NCBI RefSeq assembly: GCF_016859285.1
Contig: NW_024401807.1
Coordinates: 314,501-378,500, forward strand
Direction of reading: 5' to 3'
From: Xiphias gladius
Lineage: Eukaryota; Chordata; Actinopteri; Istiophoriformes; Xiphiidae
DNA length: 64,000 nt
Shown: positions 49,553 through 61,626 of the stretch, in pieces
How positions within the stretch are numbered: position 1 is the first letter of the stretch
Layout: every line of letters begins with the position of its first letter
The notes under the pieces: model-generated
The model's database searches: none
What the model was told of the DNA's origin: nothing
What the model saw: the letters and a program-made list of their open reading frames with translations, nothing else
Program-made: the position numbers and the translations under genes

Positions 49553-52500
49553 TCACTGTGGGGGGAGAGGGATGCCCCGGGGATCAGTGACCTGACCCTC
49601 CTGCAGGTTCTTCACCAGTTGGGCCAGCCAACGTTTGGTAGTGGTGTCGTCCTTCAAGACCTGGGCGAATGTGGTGTCTTTGAGCTGGTCTGGGAGGCAC
49701 TGCCGCAGAGCTTCCCTGGCTCTGCACAAGATGGAACAAACACAGGTTAGGCATGGATAAAATGGACCTGCCACACGTACGCATGAATACATGTTTTCTA
49801 TAAACATCATTAGGGTTGAATAGTAAAACGATGTATATGACATGATGTAAATTTGTCTACAGTCAGAGATTTCACCATAGAGTTTAATACTGTGTTATGT
49901 GTTATGTTTCTGAATTAATGGGGGTGTTGGTGAGATTGCTGTGCTCTGATTTTTTCTATTGTAGTCTTGTTCTCCAATTAATTTTACAGTTCTTTTGCCG
50001 GTAACTTGATATGACTAATACAGCTGTTTCAGTTTGTGGCTCTTCAATTGCTTCAGAAAGTATTTAGACCCCTTCACTTTTTGCACACTTTGTGATGTAG
50101 ATTTCATTTTAAATTGATAAAATGTCCATTTGCCCTTCAATCTGCACTCAATAACCCATAATGGTGGAGTGAGAACATGTTTTTAGAAATTTTACCTATT
50201 TATTAAAAATCAAAACTGACACCTCATTTACAAAAGTATTCAGAGGCTTAATTCAGTACTTTGGAGAAACCCCTTTGGCAGCTATCACAGCTTTGAGTTT
50301 CCTTGGGTAAGTCTCTACAAGCTTTGCACACCTGGATTTTTCAGTTTATCCCATTCTTCCTGACAGATGCTCCGTTAAATTGGATGAGAAGCGTCTGTTA
50401 ACTGCCATCTTCAGGTCTCTCACAGATGTTCTGTGGGGCTTAAGTCTGGGCTTTGGCTGGACCACCAAAGGACAGTCAGAGACTTGTCCCGAAGCAACTA
50501 CAGCATTGTCTTGGCGGAATGCTTAAGGTCATGGTCATGCTGAATAGTTAACTGTTGCTCCAGTCTCAGGTCATGTGCACTCTGGAGCAGGTTTTCTCCA
50601 AGGACCTCTCTGTATTTGGCTGTATTCATACTTCCTTCTGTTGTGACCAGTCTCCCTATCCCTGCCGCTGCGAAGCACCGCCATAGCATGATGCTGCCAC
50701 CACAACGCTTCAATGTAGGAAGGGTACTAACCAGGTGATGAGCAGTGCCTGGTGTTCACCAAACATGATGTTTGGAGTTCTGCCCAAAGGGTTCAATTTT
50801 TTTCTCATCAGACCAGATCATCTTTCTCCTCATGCTCTCAGAGTCCTTTCAATGCTGACTGACTAACTCCAAGCATGCTGTCGTCTACCTTTTACTCAAA
50901 GTGACTTTCGTCTTGTCACTCTACCATGAAGGCCTAATTGATAGAGTGCTGAGATGGTCATCCTTCTGCAGGTTCTCTCATCTCCTCAGAGGACTTCTGA
51001 AACTCTGTTAGGGTGACCATTGGGTTCTTGGTCACCTCCCTGACCTAGGCCCTTCTTGACCGTTTACTCAGTTTGGTAGGATGGCCAACTCTAAGAGTCC
51101 TGGGGATTCCAAACTTCTATTTCACAATTATTGAGGCCACTGTGCTCCTGGGGAGACTCAAAGATTTACAAATGGAGTGTAGTGCACTGTGAATTGTGGG
51201 ACATTATATACACAGTTGTATGTGTTTCTAAACTATGTCCAATCAATTAAATTTGCTACAGGCACTTTATTCCTTTTACTACTATTCCTTTTACAGATGT
51301 GTCAAGTTCTAAAAAAAATTCAAGGGTTATTAAAACAAAGATTTAAAGTTAAATCAACAAAAAAAAAAGTGTGCAAAAACTGAAGGGGTCTAAATACTCC
51401 GTGAAGCCACTTTACCTCCGTACTGTGGACAGTTTGGGTAAAAATGGGCATGTTTAGTGTTGTAGCTGCATTTTACCGCTTTTCACATTAGCCAGATGTT
51501 TAATTGAAAATTGTACAAAAGTGTACATTTTAACCATCAACCTCTCCTTCAACCTAGGCTTACTGACTCCTCCTCTCACAGCAAGCTTGCCAAATGCAGC
51601 TACTACCCTGAAAGATGATAGATGAGGTGATGTGATAGTAATATATCACTCACTAGTAGTCCCCGTCAGGTTGCACTGAAATTTTGTTAAGGGTTGGGTC
51701 TGGATTAAACTGTATTTTGGTCCGGATTCCTATCAGAGTCCGTCTGTTGAGCATGTGGGCTCTACCTGTATTAGGTGATTGATGGCAACTGAACAAATTC
51801 AATGAGCAGTACTCATTTATGGGAATATTGGATTTCTATGTGACGTTTGCGTCAAAGCGATGATGTACCTTGTCAGGTACTTAATTCACCAGCTAAATGA
51901 AAACAGACTTTGCTAACTGTCTATAAACAGATTTTCTAACAGTTTTTGTTTTCACATTTACAGTAGGTATTTGGACAGTGACACAATTTTTGTAATTTCT
52001 TCTCTGTACACCAGCACAATGGATTTGAAACAAAGCCATCAAGAAGTGATTTTTTTTTTTTTTTTTTAAATGAACCATTTAGAAATTACAGCCATTTTTA
52101 TACATAGTCCCTCATTTTAAGAGATCCAAAAGTAATTGGACAGTTGGCTGATAGTCAGTTTCATGGCCAGGTGTAACCCGTTCCCTCGTTATTTCGTGAC
52201 AAATTAAGCAAATAACAGGTCTGGACTTGATTCTACGTGTTGAATTTACATTTGATACGGTTAGTGGGAACTCTCAATATATGGTCCAAAGAGGTGTCGA
52301 TGGAAGTTAAGGAGGCCATCATAAGGCTGAAAAAACAAAACAAACATATTAGACAGATGGCAGAAATTCTAGGAGTGGCAAAATCAACAACTTGGTACAT
52401 TCTTAAAAAGAAGAAATGCAATGCAAGCTCAGCAACACCAAAAGGGCTCAAGACAATGGAAGACAACTAAAGTGAATGATCGCAGAATTCTTTCCTTGAT

Positions 52501-55500
52501 GAAGAAAAACCCCTTCACAACATCTAGCTAGGTCAAGAGCACTCTCAAAGAGGTAGTTGTATCATTGTCAAAGTCTACAATCAAGAGACACCTTCATGTG
52601 TGTAAACACAGAGGGTTTACCACAAGGTGCAAAGCACTGGTAACAATCAAGAACAGAAAGGCCAGTTAAGACTTTGCCAGAAAACATCTAAAAAGCCTCT
52701 GGAACAAGATGATCCTGGTTCTGGAACAGATTCTTGGGAGAGATGAAACCGAGATTAATTTGTACCACAATGATTGGAAGAGAATCGTATGGAGAAGGAA
52801 AGAACAACTCCTGACCCAAAACATACCACAGTGTTATGGCACAGACATGTATGGCTGTTAATGGAACTGGAACACTGGTGTTTATTGATGATATGACTGC
52901 TGATGGAAGTAGCAGGATGAATTCTGAAGTGTACAGAGCTATACTATCTGCTCAAATGGAATATTCTTCAATGGCCAAGTCAGTCACCTGTACTCAACCC
53001 GATTGAGCATCAGAAAGGCCTGGCAATAAGAAAGGCCTGGCAAAGCATCTCAAGGGAGGAAACGCAGCATTTGGTGATGTCCATGGGTTCCAGACTTCAG
53101 GCATTCATTGGCTGCAAGGATTTTCATCCAATTATTAAAATTACCCTTTATGTATAATTGGGTTTCTTTGTCCATTTACTTGTAAGCCTCTGAAAATGAG
53201 GGACTATGTATAAAAATAGCTGTAAACAATTAACACAGTATTTTTGTTATATATATATGAATCATGGCCAAAACTACGGAAGTAAATTCAAGTTGTAATA
53301 AAGCAGAACATAGGAAACCTGTTCCCTTTCATTTGACTGTTAGGCACAATATGTTAGACGATGTGCCATCGTGGCTGGTCTGTTTAAGTGGTTCCTTTCC
53401 CACTGTTTCATTTTATTTGTGTGCTGCATTGCACTGCATTATGTTACAGCTCCAGAGACAGAAAACATTTTTGGAGTAATTCGTGTAAAAGTACCTGGAG
53501 TTGTCAGACAGGCGTAAGTAACAGCGAACTACATGCTTGAGCAGGCGGGCTGATGGCTCTTTGGACAGCTGGAGGACCATTTTACCCTGAAGCAGAAGAA
53601 AAGAGTGTAAGGCCAGACAGAATAACTAAATATAAATATATTACATTATAATCGTTAGGATAGAAGTGACTTACAAGAATCATAGCAACATGGGAGAAGC
53701 GCTCATATGTTTGACAGATGTAGGCCAGTCCTGTGTCATCCAGGAGAATCTTCTGTAATATGAAGGTTGCAACCTGAAACACATCCGGATCCTTCAATTA
53801 TTTTATTTTTTTCTGAGCCAATGCTACAAGTATCTTTTATTTGTTGTTTTCAAAATGACCATTACTTACTCCAAAGAAACAAAGCACACATTGAGGCTGA
53901 AATTAAAACTGACACAAACATTGAACTGAGCTGCCTGCACATTTTTTTCTTCCAATCACCAGTGGAAAAATAGCCTGAATGTCAGTCCAGCGCAGATCAT
54001 ACCACTGGACATACCACAACTAGACGCATCTGGAAATAACACTACTGGATACATTGGTAAGAATAAAGTCAGGTCAGAGTACCGTTTTGGAGAGCTCGCT
54101 GCCAGACTCCATAATCCGAAGGCATAAGGGAATGATCTCTGTGGTCAACAGGAAGTTGATCACTTCCTGCTCATCTGTTTTCACCAAAGCACCTAGACAG
54201 TGCGACAGTGGAACCAGTGAGAATGCAACACTAAAAAAGAGATTATTTACAGAGGCATTACATTTCATTTCAGCAAGCTGAGCAGAACTAGGGATGTTCC
54301 TAATGACTAATTTCCCTGTTGATTAATTGGAAATTTAAATTTAGACTAGTCGACTAGTCTAAAAGTAAGAAAACACTCAGAAAACAGTCAAAATTGCAGT
54401 GATGAGCTGTGTTACCTTTTCAGACTGAGCAGGATTACAGCGTCTGAAGGTAAACAATGTCATATTGGTTTACCGAGTGTGGCAAATTTAGGAGTGCTAG
54501 CACCAGCAGCCTTCTTTCCTCGCTGATTAACGTCCAAATACCTGTGCCGAATGTGGTTACACATTGCTCTGGTAGAGTGGTTATATGCAAGTTTATTCTG
54601 ACACAGCCTACATACAACCTTATTTTCATTTTCTAGATACCAATACTGCCAAACCACACGGGTTTAATGAGATGTCATCAGTCTCACTTTCCAGCTTGCT
54701 TGTTTACAACATCCGGGCATTAGCGTAGGGAGAGGAGGGCTGCCATCTGCCTAGTGTCGACTGGCTAGTGTCTGGTGGCTGCTTAACATCTTATCCGGTG
54801 TTGTACATTAATATTATATTTATGATTAGATAGAGAATTAGCGAGGGCAGCGGTGGAATTGTTTAGTCGACTAATAGCACACATCCCTAAGCAGAGCAGT
54901 AAATAAATACATTGGAAAGGTTACATTTGTAAATGTGCAGTCATAAGATACTGGGATGATGTTTTTAATCTTTTAATTATAAATCATCAACGGTATGAAG
55001 ATTTCTTACCTATGACTCCTAAGCTGGTGAGGCGGAGGTACTCAAATGGTCTTGTTTTACTCACTGTATGTAAGAATGGGTAAAGGAAGAGTGGGATGTG
55101 TGCAGCCAGGAAAGCTGACCTGTGAAGGACCATATAGTTCAAAATGTAATCAGTATTTGTCAGTCAGATGGCTTTCTTCATATTTGTTTTGCTGTTTTCT
55201 GCCCAGCTCATTCCATTGGAATTGCATTGCTTCAATTTAGCTTACTGACTCCCACCATGTTGCAAAACTTTTTATTAAATGCCTCATGAGTGAGTTATCA
55301 TTGATGACATAATGCCAACCTATACTCATTACTGAAAAGTAACAGAGAGAACACTGACACACCTGTCAGTGGACATGAAATTAAGTTACCTTGTCTCTGG
55401 ATGGGAGGCTACACACTGGAGGAGCGCCAGGGCATTGCATACTCTGTTTGACTGATGTGCTGTTAGGGTGGGGGGGTTGATTGATGGGTAGATGTTGACA

Positions 55501-56451
55501 ATTTCCTAGCAATCACAGAGATGCAAGTATAGCTTAAGCATGAATTGGCATCTTAGGGTTGTTTAGAACCAGTTAAAAACTTATAAACTTTGGAGAATAA
55601 TCCATCAACATTAAAAGCGTTAGAACCGCTTCTTTCATTCTTTGTACATCCCTTGCCCACCCTGGTGTGACTCCACCACATGTAAATTAAGCCCTGTGGA
55701 AAACACTGCTCTAGCTCACCTGCAGTAGAGCTGCTATGGTGCCACAGGAGTGCCACAGCATGGGAGCCAGGTCTGGTACCGACTCCCTCTTCTTACTGAG
55801 CTCCAAGAGGGCGTTTTCCCTGGTCTCTGGACTGGACAGCTCATTGATCCACTGATAGATCTTTTCTCTGTCCACTTGTGCCAGTGCTGTGGTCACAGCC
55901 TACAGACAGTACAGAAAATGTAGAACCAATACTACCTGTTCTCGCTTGTACAAAGACAATTTCCGGCTCTTACCAGCTGCTGCTGCAGTTTGCATCTTGT
56001 AATTTCTTAACATAAAATGCACTTCTTTAGTTAACTTCGTTCGTTATATCATGGACGTTATTCGCCACTTTATGATGGTTTTCCTGTTTTTCTTGTCAAC
56101 AACAAGCTTAAGTTGACATTACACAGATGAGAAGGGTGTAAACCCTACACCAAAAGGGATAATTGTAAACGAATATGCGATGCCTAGTGTACCAGATGCA
56201 TTCTGAATTAAAAAGTGGCCATCAAGCGTATTTATGCACAGCCCATTTTAAATACACTGCATTTACACATTGAACACTGAACTGGGGAAAAAGTGAGTTT
56301 GGAGAGAATGAATTTCTAGCTTAGCAATATGGATATGGTAAGCATTAGACAGCAGGGCTAACCTATAAACATGTAGGTTAGCTCACGCTAGCTAACTAGC
56401 TAATATTTAAAGTTACTACTCGTGTCTGCTTACTGCTCCTGTGGCCAACAT
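49553..56451 (-). CDS. cnot9: CCR4-NOT transcription complex subunit 9, 8 coding exons, 297 aa
   Basis: CNOT9 (RQCD1/RCD1, CAF40 in yeast) is the armadillo-repeat module of the CCR4-NOT deadenylase. It binds the NOT1 scaffold and tryptophans of GW182/TNRC6, linking microRNA silencing to mRNA decay. Coding exons: 56434-56451, 55720-55899, 55390-55505, 55010-55119, 54083-54192, 53675-53773, 53495-53586, 49553-49721. They sum to 894 nt, in phase, stop TGA at 49553-49555. The protein starts [20 protein letters not shown], continues [20 protein letters not shown] and ends [13 protein letters not shown]. It looks near-identical to vertebrate CNOT9 (299 aa in human), and no armadillo segment is missing. 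The very short first coding exon (6 codons) is fixed by a good GTAAGC donor and phase. Intron 7 (3.8 kb) holds two Tc1 elements and intron 4 a hAT element. The order next to plcd4 is conserved with human. Confidence 0.97.
50050..51407 (-). mobile_element. Tc1/mariner element with recognisable terminal inverted repeats
   Basis: The 37-bp terminal repeats, 50050-50086 (AAGTATTTAGACCCCTTCAC core) and 51371-51407 (its complement), differ at only a few positions. The transposase runs on the minus strand. A segment at 50498-50713 reads [26 protein letters not shown] and [14 protein letters not shown], the catalytic-domain middle of Tc1 proteins (QQDNDPKHTAK in active relatives). Frameshifts and stops kill it. 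It is inside cnot9 intron 7, same strand as the gene. Confidence 0.88.
51961..53245 (+). mobile_element. Tc1/mariner element, copy B (same subfamily as 25750-26850)
   Basis: Inner inverted repeats at 52086-52118 and 53195-53226 (ATACATAGTCCCTCATTTT and complement) are almost identical. The outer left end reads CAGTAGGTATTTGGACAGTGACAC. The transposase N-terminus on the plus strand from about 52237 reads [20 protein letters not shown] then [17 protein letters not shown]. Later remnants are IVWRRK-like, NDWKRI-like and a PDLNPIE-like trace at 52990. An 18-T run interrupts it at 52050. It is inactive and lies in cnot9 intron 7. Confidence 0.85.
54289..54889 (-). mobile_element. hAT element with BED zinc-finger remnant and target-site duplication
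   Basis: Its ends are TAGGGATGT (54289-54297) and ACATCCCTA (54881-54889), perfect 9-bp inverted repeats. The flanking octamers AGCAGAAC (54281-54288) and AGCAGAGC (54890-54897) match at 7 of 8 positions, the 8-bp duplication typical of hAT. The minus strand carries a BED-type finger at about 54570-54657: [20 protein letters not shown] then LAY and MCNHIRHRY, with Cys-x2-Cys and His-x2-His. The catalytic domain is absent, so it is nonautonomous. GACTAGTCGACTAGTC-like palindromic sequence near 54345 is also inside. It lies in cnot9 intron 4, in sense orientation. Confidence 0.85.
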
Positions 56452-56625
56452 TGCGTGCAACACTTTGATTTAATCCAGTAAGGACTTTTAAAACGCTGTT
56501 ACAGAAGTTAAAGTCTATCGAAGAACTAAAACGGAAATACTCTTCTGAAACACCGACGATTTTTGGCAACATTCGCGTCAAGTTTCTGTCAGCCGGAACA
56601 ACTACAACACTTCCTGTTTTGTCTT
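56452..56625 (-). promoter_or_regulatory. cnot9 5' UTR and probable promoter with two ETS-type sites
   Basis: Upstream of the ATG there is no TATA box. CCGGAA (56593-56598) and ACTTCCTG (56609-56616), the latter CAGGAAGT on the gene strand, are good ETS-family core sites. They lie about 150 nt from the start codon, as is common for housekeeping vertebrate promoters. The transcription start was not determined. Confidence 0.4.
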
Positions 56626-59600
56626 TTCAAATTAAAAGAACAAGCCAGTGCTTCATCAGTAGCCTGTTAACTCAGTCACAAGCTGTCCATTGTTATTGAG
56701 ATAAGAAATGAGATTTCCATCGTGTTAGATGTTTTGAAATTAATTTATGACACTGTAGTTAAAAGTTAGTCTTGCAATCTGAATTGATCTCATACTGAAT
56801 AATATTGTCCATTCAATGACATAAAATAAAAGAATGGTAATATAAACTTTGCAGGGCACAACATGCTTTTTTTGCTGTTATTGTTTTACTGGAGTTTGAA
56901 ACATTACATGTTATTTTGTTAATTGCAGTACTCTTCAGTCTGGCACTTTACTTTCCGAAGCGGTTTTCCACTTTAGTCATATATCCTACAGTTCTTGATG
57001 ATTTGCCATTTGCTCAGCTCAGTAATTTTTAAGTCTGTCAATACAAATACATAATTTCACGTTTCATTGATGAATCCTGATACAACACCCATAAGTGTAA
57101 ATTTGACAACTGTACTTGAAATCATTTAGGCAAATACAAGCCACACACTGCATTTACGACCATGCAACTACTACCATGTGTGCTAAAATACTGTCTACAT
57201 TCAACAGTAGATGATTTCCAGTTTGTGAGGTGAACATTTTATTACACCAAACTAAATACATGCATGTATTTGGTTACATGTATATGTGAACAGTATATAC
57301 AGAATCATGGCATGTGATGATTCCTTATCCGGTTCCTGGAGATGAAAGAGACTGACAGTAAAAATGTATTTATTTTTTCATGGTTACAGTCATGATAATA
57401 TTAATAATCTAAATAACATTTAAAGTAAATTACACTTTATAATACTACGGTTACTAAAATAATTCAGATTTTATTTCTAGAGTCTCAGCTAGTCCTTTAC
57501 AAAGAAAGAGCATATGATCAGTAAGAGACACAGCAAACCAGTCACAGCAAAAATAAAAAAAATTACATAGGAGGTGTTCAGGGTAGGATAACAAGGAGGT
57601 AAATAGAAAGCTGCATATGATTAGAGATTTTAAATTAGATGTCTGTTGAAAAAGGTATGGGTTCCCTTCACAAAATAGCATCTCAGTGGCCAGCTGTGTG
57701 CCCCTGGCCCAACATATGACCCCACTACTTTTTCTGGACACAGTACTGATGCAGCTAAGCAAAGGAAGATATGAGAGCTTCTTCTGGCTCAAGGTCACAA
57801 CACTGAAAATAATGGCCGCCCAACGAGAACACAACCAATCTTTAAATTAAAGGGCTGACAAAATACAAACTGCCAACAGTAAGGCAAAAAAAAATTGACT
57901 GGAAGACAAAGAAATAAAATCTAAAAATCATTTTGCCATTCCATTGAATCATTTATTCATATCCATCAATTAGAGATAGTAATTCAATTAAATTACTGTT
58001 CTTTTTTAAATATTTTGATATACATTTCGATTTATTTTTTCATTATGTAATTTATCAACATCATTTTTAATATTAAAATGTATCAAATAAGTATTTCATC
58101 ATAATAATTCTTTAAAAAATATCTTCTGATTTTTAAAACTAGATGTTAATGCTCTAGTGGCTGACGCCTGCTGCCCCCCTGTGTATCTTTCAGGAAGCTG
58201 CTCCATCTGCCTACAGTGAGTAAGCTGAGAACCTGTGCAATAATCAAGGTTTACCTTTGTTCTCCTCACCTTGCATCCTGGAGGAGAGAGGCCACCAGCC
58301 TGGACCATTGGTAACCTACCAGTGTTCTGGAGGTATCTAGTTGTGGAACCAGGATTGCATCCTGCACACAGAGCCACAGTTACACTTACAGTAAAGAGAA
58401 AAAGTAAGTGAACCCTTTGGAATTACCATAAATTAGCATTTATGTATAAATTTGTCTTAAAATGTGTTCAAATGTTCATCTAAGTTAAAATAATGAATAA
58501 ACACAATCTAGTTTAACTGATAACACACAAATTGTTGTATTGTTCTTGTCCATACTGAATACATCTTTCAAACTCAGTTTGGGCTGGAAAAAGAATGTGA
58601 ACCCCTTGGCTAATGATATCAACAAAAGCTAACTGTACTAGGCAATGAAACCCAACTAAATGTGTGGGTTAGATCTACTTTGAGTTATGTAACACACTCA
58701 AACATTTTGAGTTTGCTATTCACAAGAATCATCTGCTGATATGAACCATGCTCCACAAAAAAATATCTCAGAGGACTTATGATCAAGAATTGTTGGTTTG
58801 CATAAAGCTGGAAAGGGTTACAAAGTTATCTCAGAGAGTTTAGATATTCATCAGTCCACAGTCAGACAAAATGGAAATGATTTAAGTCTTTGGCTACTCT
58901 CCCTAGCAGTCGGCCCCAGCAAAGGTGACTCCAAAAGAACAACGCAGAATGATCAATGAGGTAAAAAAAGACTAACAGCTAAAGGCTTATGGAAATAATT
59001 GGAGCTGTTTAACATCTGTGTTCATGGGTCTAACGTACGCAAATCATGGTGCATTGTTGCATGGAGCATGGTGTCCATAGCAGGAAACCATGGGGGAAGC
59101 TGCTACTCTCCTAAAAAAACATCACTGCACACCAGAAGTTTCAAAGAGCAGCTTGACACACAACAAAACTTCTGGGAAAATGTTTTGTGGACTGATATAA
59201 CCAAGATTGAATTATTTCAGAAGAACATGCAGCACTAGGTCTGGTGTAAACAATGTACAACATACCAACATGAAAACATCATCCCAGCAGTGAAGTAAAG
59301 TGGAAGGAACATCATGATTTAGGGCTGCTTTGCTGCCTCTGGGCCTGGACAGCTCGCCATGACAGAGGGGAAAATGAATTCCCAAGTTTATCAAGGTATC
59401 TTACAGGATGATGATGGAGTGGCTGTATGCCAGCTGAAGCTCAGTAGAAGATCGATGACTCAGTAGGATAATGACCCTTAACATGGAAGTAAATCTACCT
59501 CAGAATGACTTCAAACAAAGAGAATCCACCTTCTGGAGTACCCGAGTCTGAGCCCAGATCTTAACCAAATAGAGATGCTGTGGAATGAGTTCAGAGGGGC

Positions 59601-60320
59601 GTTCACACCAGACATCCTAAGAGTATGGCTGAGTTGAAGCAGTTCTGTGAGGAAGACTGGTCCAAAATTATTCCTGATCATTGTGCAGGAATGGCTACAC
59701 GAAGCTGTTGTTTGAGGTTGTTGCTGCCAAAGAAGGTTCAGCCAGTTATTAAATCCAAGGGTTCACTTACTTTTTCCACCAGAACTGTGGGGGTTTAACG
59801 GGTGTGTACAATGAAAACCCTAAAGACTAGAAATTGTTTGTGTGTTATTAGCTTAAGCACATTGCGTTTGTCTATTGTTGTGACTTAGATGAAGATTAGA
59901 TCACATTTTATGAACAATTAATGCAGAAAACCAGGTCATTTCTAAGGGTTCACCTATTTTTTGTTGCCACTGTTAAGTGTTTTTAATGTGATCTTTACAC
60001 ATACAGTCTGTATTACAAATATTAAAAGAAGGGTTCTCCCATCACCATCAATGAAAACCCAAGATTTAGACCTGCTTTCACTCTCAAATTAGATGAAAAG
60101 GCCAACTAGTAGTCTAACTGTATCTAGTCTAACTATAATTACTACTGAAGTCTCTATAACCCTGTCAAATCCCAGTTGGAAGAGAATGTTCCCTGGAGTA
60201 CATTGAAGCAATTCACCAAAAATACCCATTTTCAAGACAAAGCTGAATTACCATTAATATCATATTCCACTATATGTCACTTTGTGATAAAATAAAAAAT
60301 TATGAAATGTAACGAATGTA
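56626..60320. other. Region between cnot9 and the last recognised carm1-like exon
   Basis: It contains the Tc1 element (58383-59979). A possible exon-like block at 58265-58360 (minus strand, acceptor TGTGCAG, donor AAG/GTGAGG) fails to stay open when joined in phase to the last recognised carm1-like exon. I did not find any other C-terminal exon. 56630-58130 shows AT-rich noncoding DNA only. Confidence 0.45.
58383..59979 (+). mobile_element. Nearly full-length, inactivated Tc1/mariner element (1.6 kb)
   Basis: The terminal repeats CACTTACAGTAAAGAG..AAGTAAGTGAACCC (58383-58416) and, inverted, GGGTTCACCTATTTTTTGTT..ACTGTTAAGTG (59945-59979) match imperfectly. A second inner copy, GGGTTCACTTACTTTTTCCACC, lies at 59758-59779. 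The plus strand keeps the transposase outline: GLHKAGKGYKVISESLDIHQ and STVRQ (helix-turn-helix), FWENVLWTDITKIELF (first Asp), NDP.HGSKS (second Asp) and SPDLNQIEMLWNEFR (Glu). Several stops and frameshifts are present. It contains no other gene. Confidence 0.9.
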
Positions 60321-60342
60321 TCAGAAGGGAGACATAAGTGAC

Positions 60343-61591
60343 CTGAAGAAAGGGTCCTTGAGGTGCAGGATGTTTCCAGATCTGAAGCCAGATTGATCGA
60401 CTGTGGCTGTAATGTGGATGTCATAGCTCTTCCTTGAATGAAGAAAAGGTAAATGCTGGGGATTATTTCTCTCTGACCTCTCTGGACCAGTTCTGAACCA
60501 AACAATAGAAGAGATAAAACAGTAAAACGATAACAGAATACTGCCACTGTTCCTACTGTCCTACTCCACTCTGTGTGGTGTTTGTACACACAAATGGGCG
60601 TGAGCACATGTGTACCTGTTGTTAGCAGCCAGCAGAACAGTGCCGGACAGAGTTTGTCCCAGCTTGGCAAAAAGCGGCGTCTGAAGCAAACATCTGACCT
60701 GATACCAGCGGGTCAGAGGTTCAGTAGGAGCTGTGGAGAGCCATACTGCCGACCTGCAGTAACAGGGGCGGGGGTATGGGGGAGGGTGGGCGATTTAAAG
60801 AGATTACATCATTACACTCTGAATTCGAGTGAATATTTTATGTTGTGGGAGTTTTGACTCAACATGACTTTCAACTGCTAAGAAGCAAACTGTTGTTATG
60901 GAAAGGTTTTTATTTGTTCAAATAATTACTGTATGGAAAAGCCTTTGCTGTAACATTTTTCCATTCCTCTTGTCTTCCCTGTCACTGTATATTAAAATCA
61001 ATCAAAGCAACACAGTATTTCAAACTAGAAGAAACTAGAAGGTCAGAGTTGTGTATCTCTTACTTGGATCCCAAATAAGCCACATCAAACCAGAAGGCAA
61101 ATCCATGAACCAGACCAGACTGCAGCAGTGTAAACACAAAGGGAATCTCCATTCTGGAAGAAACACACAAACAAATGATTTTCTTGTCTCAGAAAGCTCT
61201 GCCTCTTTTGACAATGATGTGCACAGTTTTTATGCATATATTTTGGGAATTTCTTCTTAGCATGTTTGAATGTTAAAATTATTGGTACCTCCTGTGTACA
61301 GTAATATCCTTATAAAAAGTATTTCTCATGTTCTGTATGTCCTTTGTTGAATCCTTTTACTATCTGCTACTGTACCCGAACAAGGATTAATACGTCTGTG
61401 TTTGCAAAATCCTCAAATATTTGATGTTGGAAAGTGGCACTTCACAAATATCATTGGTGGAAAGTAACTGTAAAAGCATAATGTACATTGACTCAAGTAC
61501 TGCATTTTAGCACTGTTTACATGTACTTGTACTTTACTACTACTTTACTATATATACACACACACACACACACACATATACATATATACGT

Positions 61592-61626
<35 letters not shown>

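Noticed and set aside
55010..55119. Cryptic donor ACA/GTGAGTAA inside cnot9 exon 4
   Set aside because: Strong by sequence, but its use breaks the reading frame and the annotated donor (GTAAGA) gives the full conserved protein.
57454..57834. 126-aa minus-strand ORF between cnot9 and the carm1-like gene
   Set aside because: No family resemblance, no plausible acceptor/donor in phase with carm1-like exons; hydrophobic composition is typical of AT-rich noncoding sequence.
58099..58377. Possible terminal carm1-like exon (minus strand, ..GRLPMVQAGGLSPPGCK)
   Set aside because: Flanked by splice-like sites, but joining it to the last recognised exon gives a stop after seven codons; the open frame needs a phase the preceding donor does not provide.
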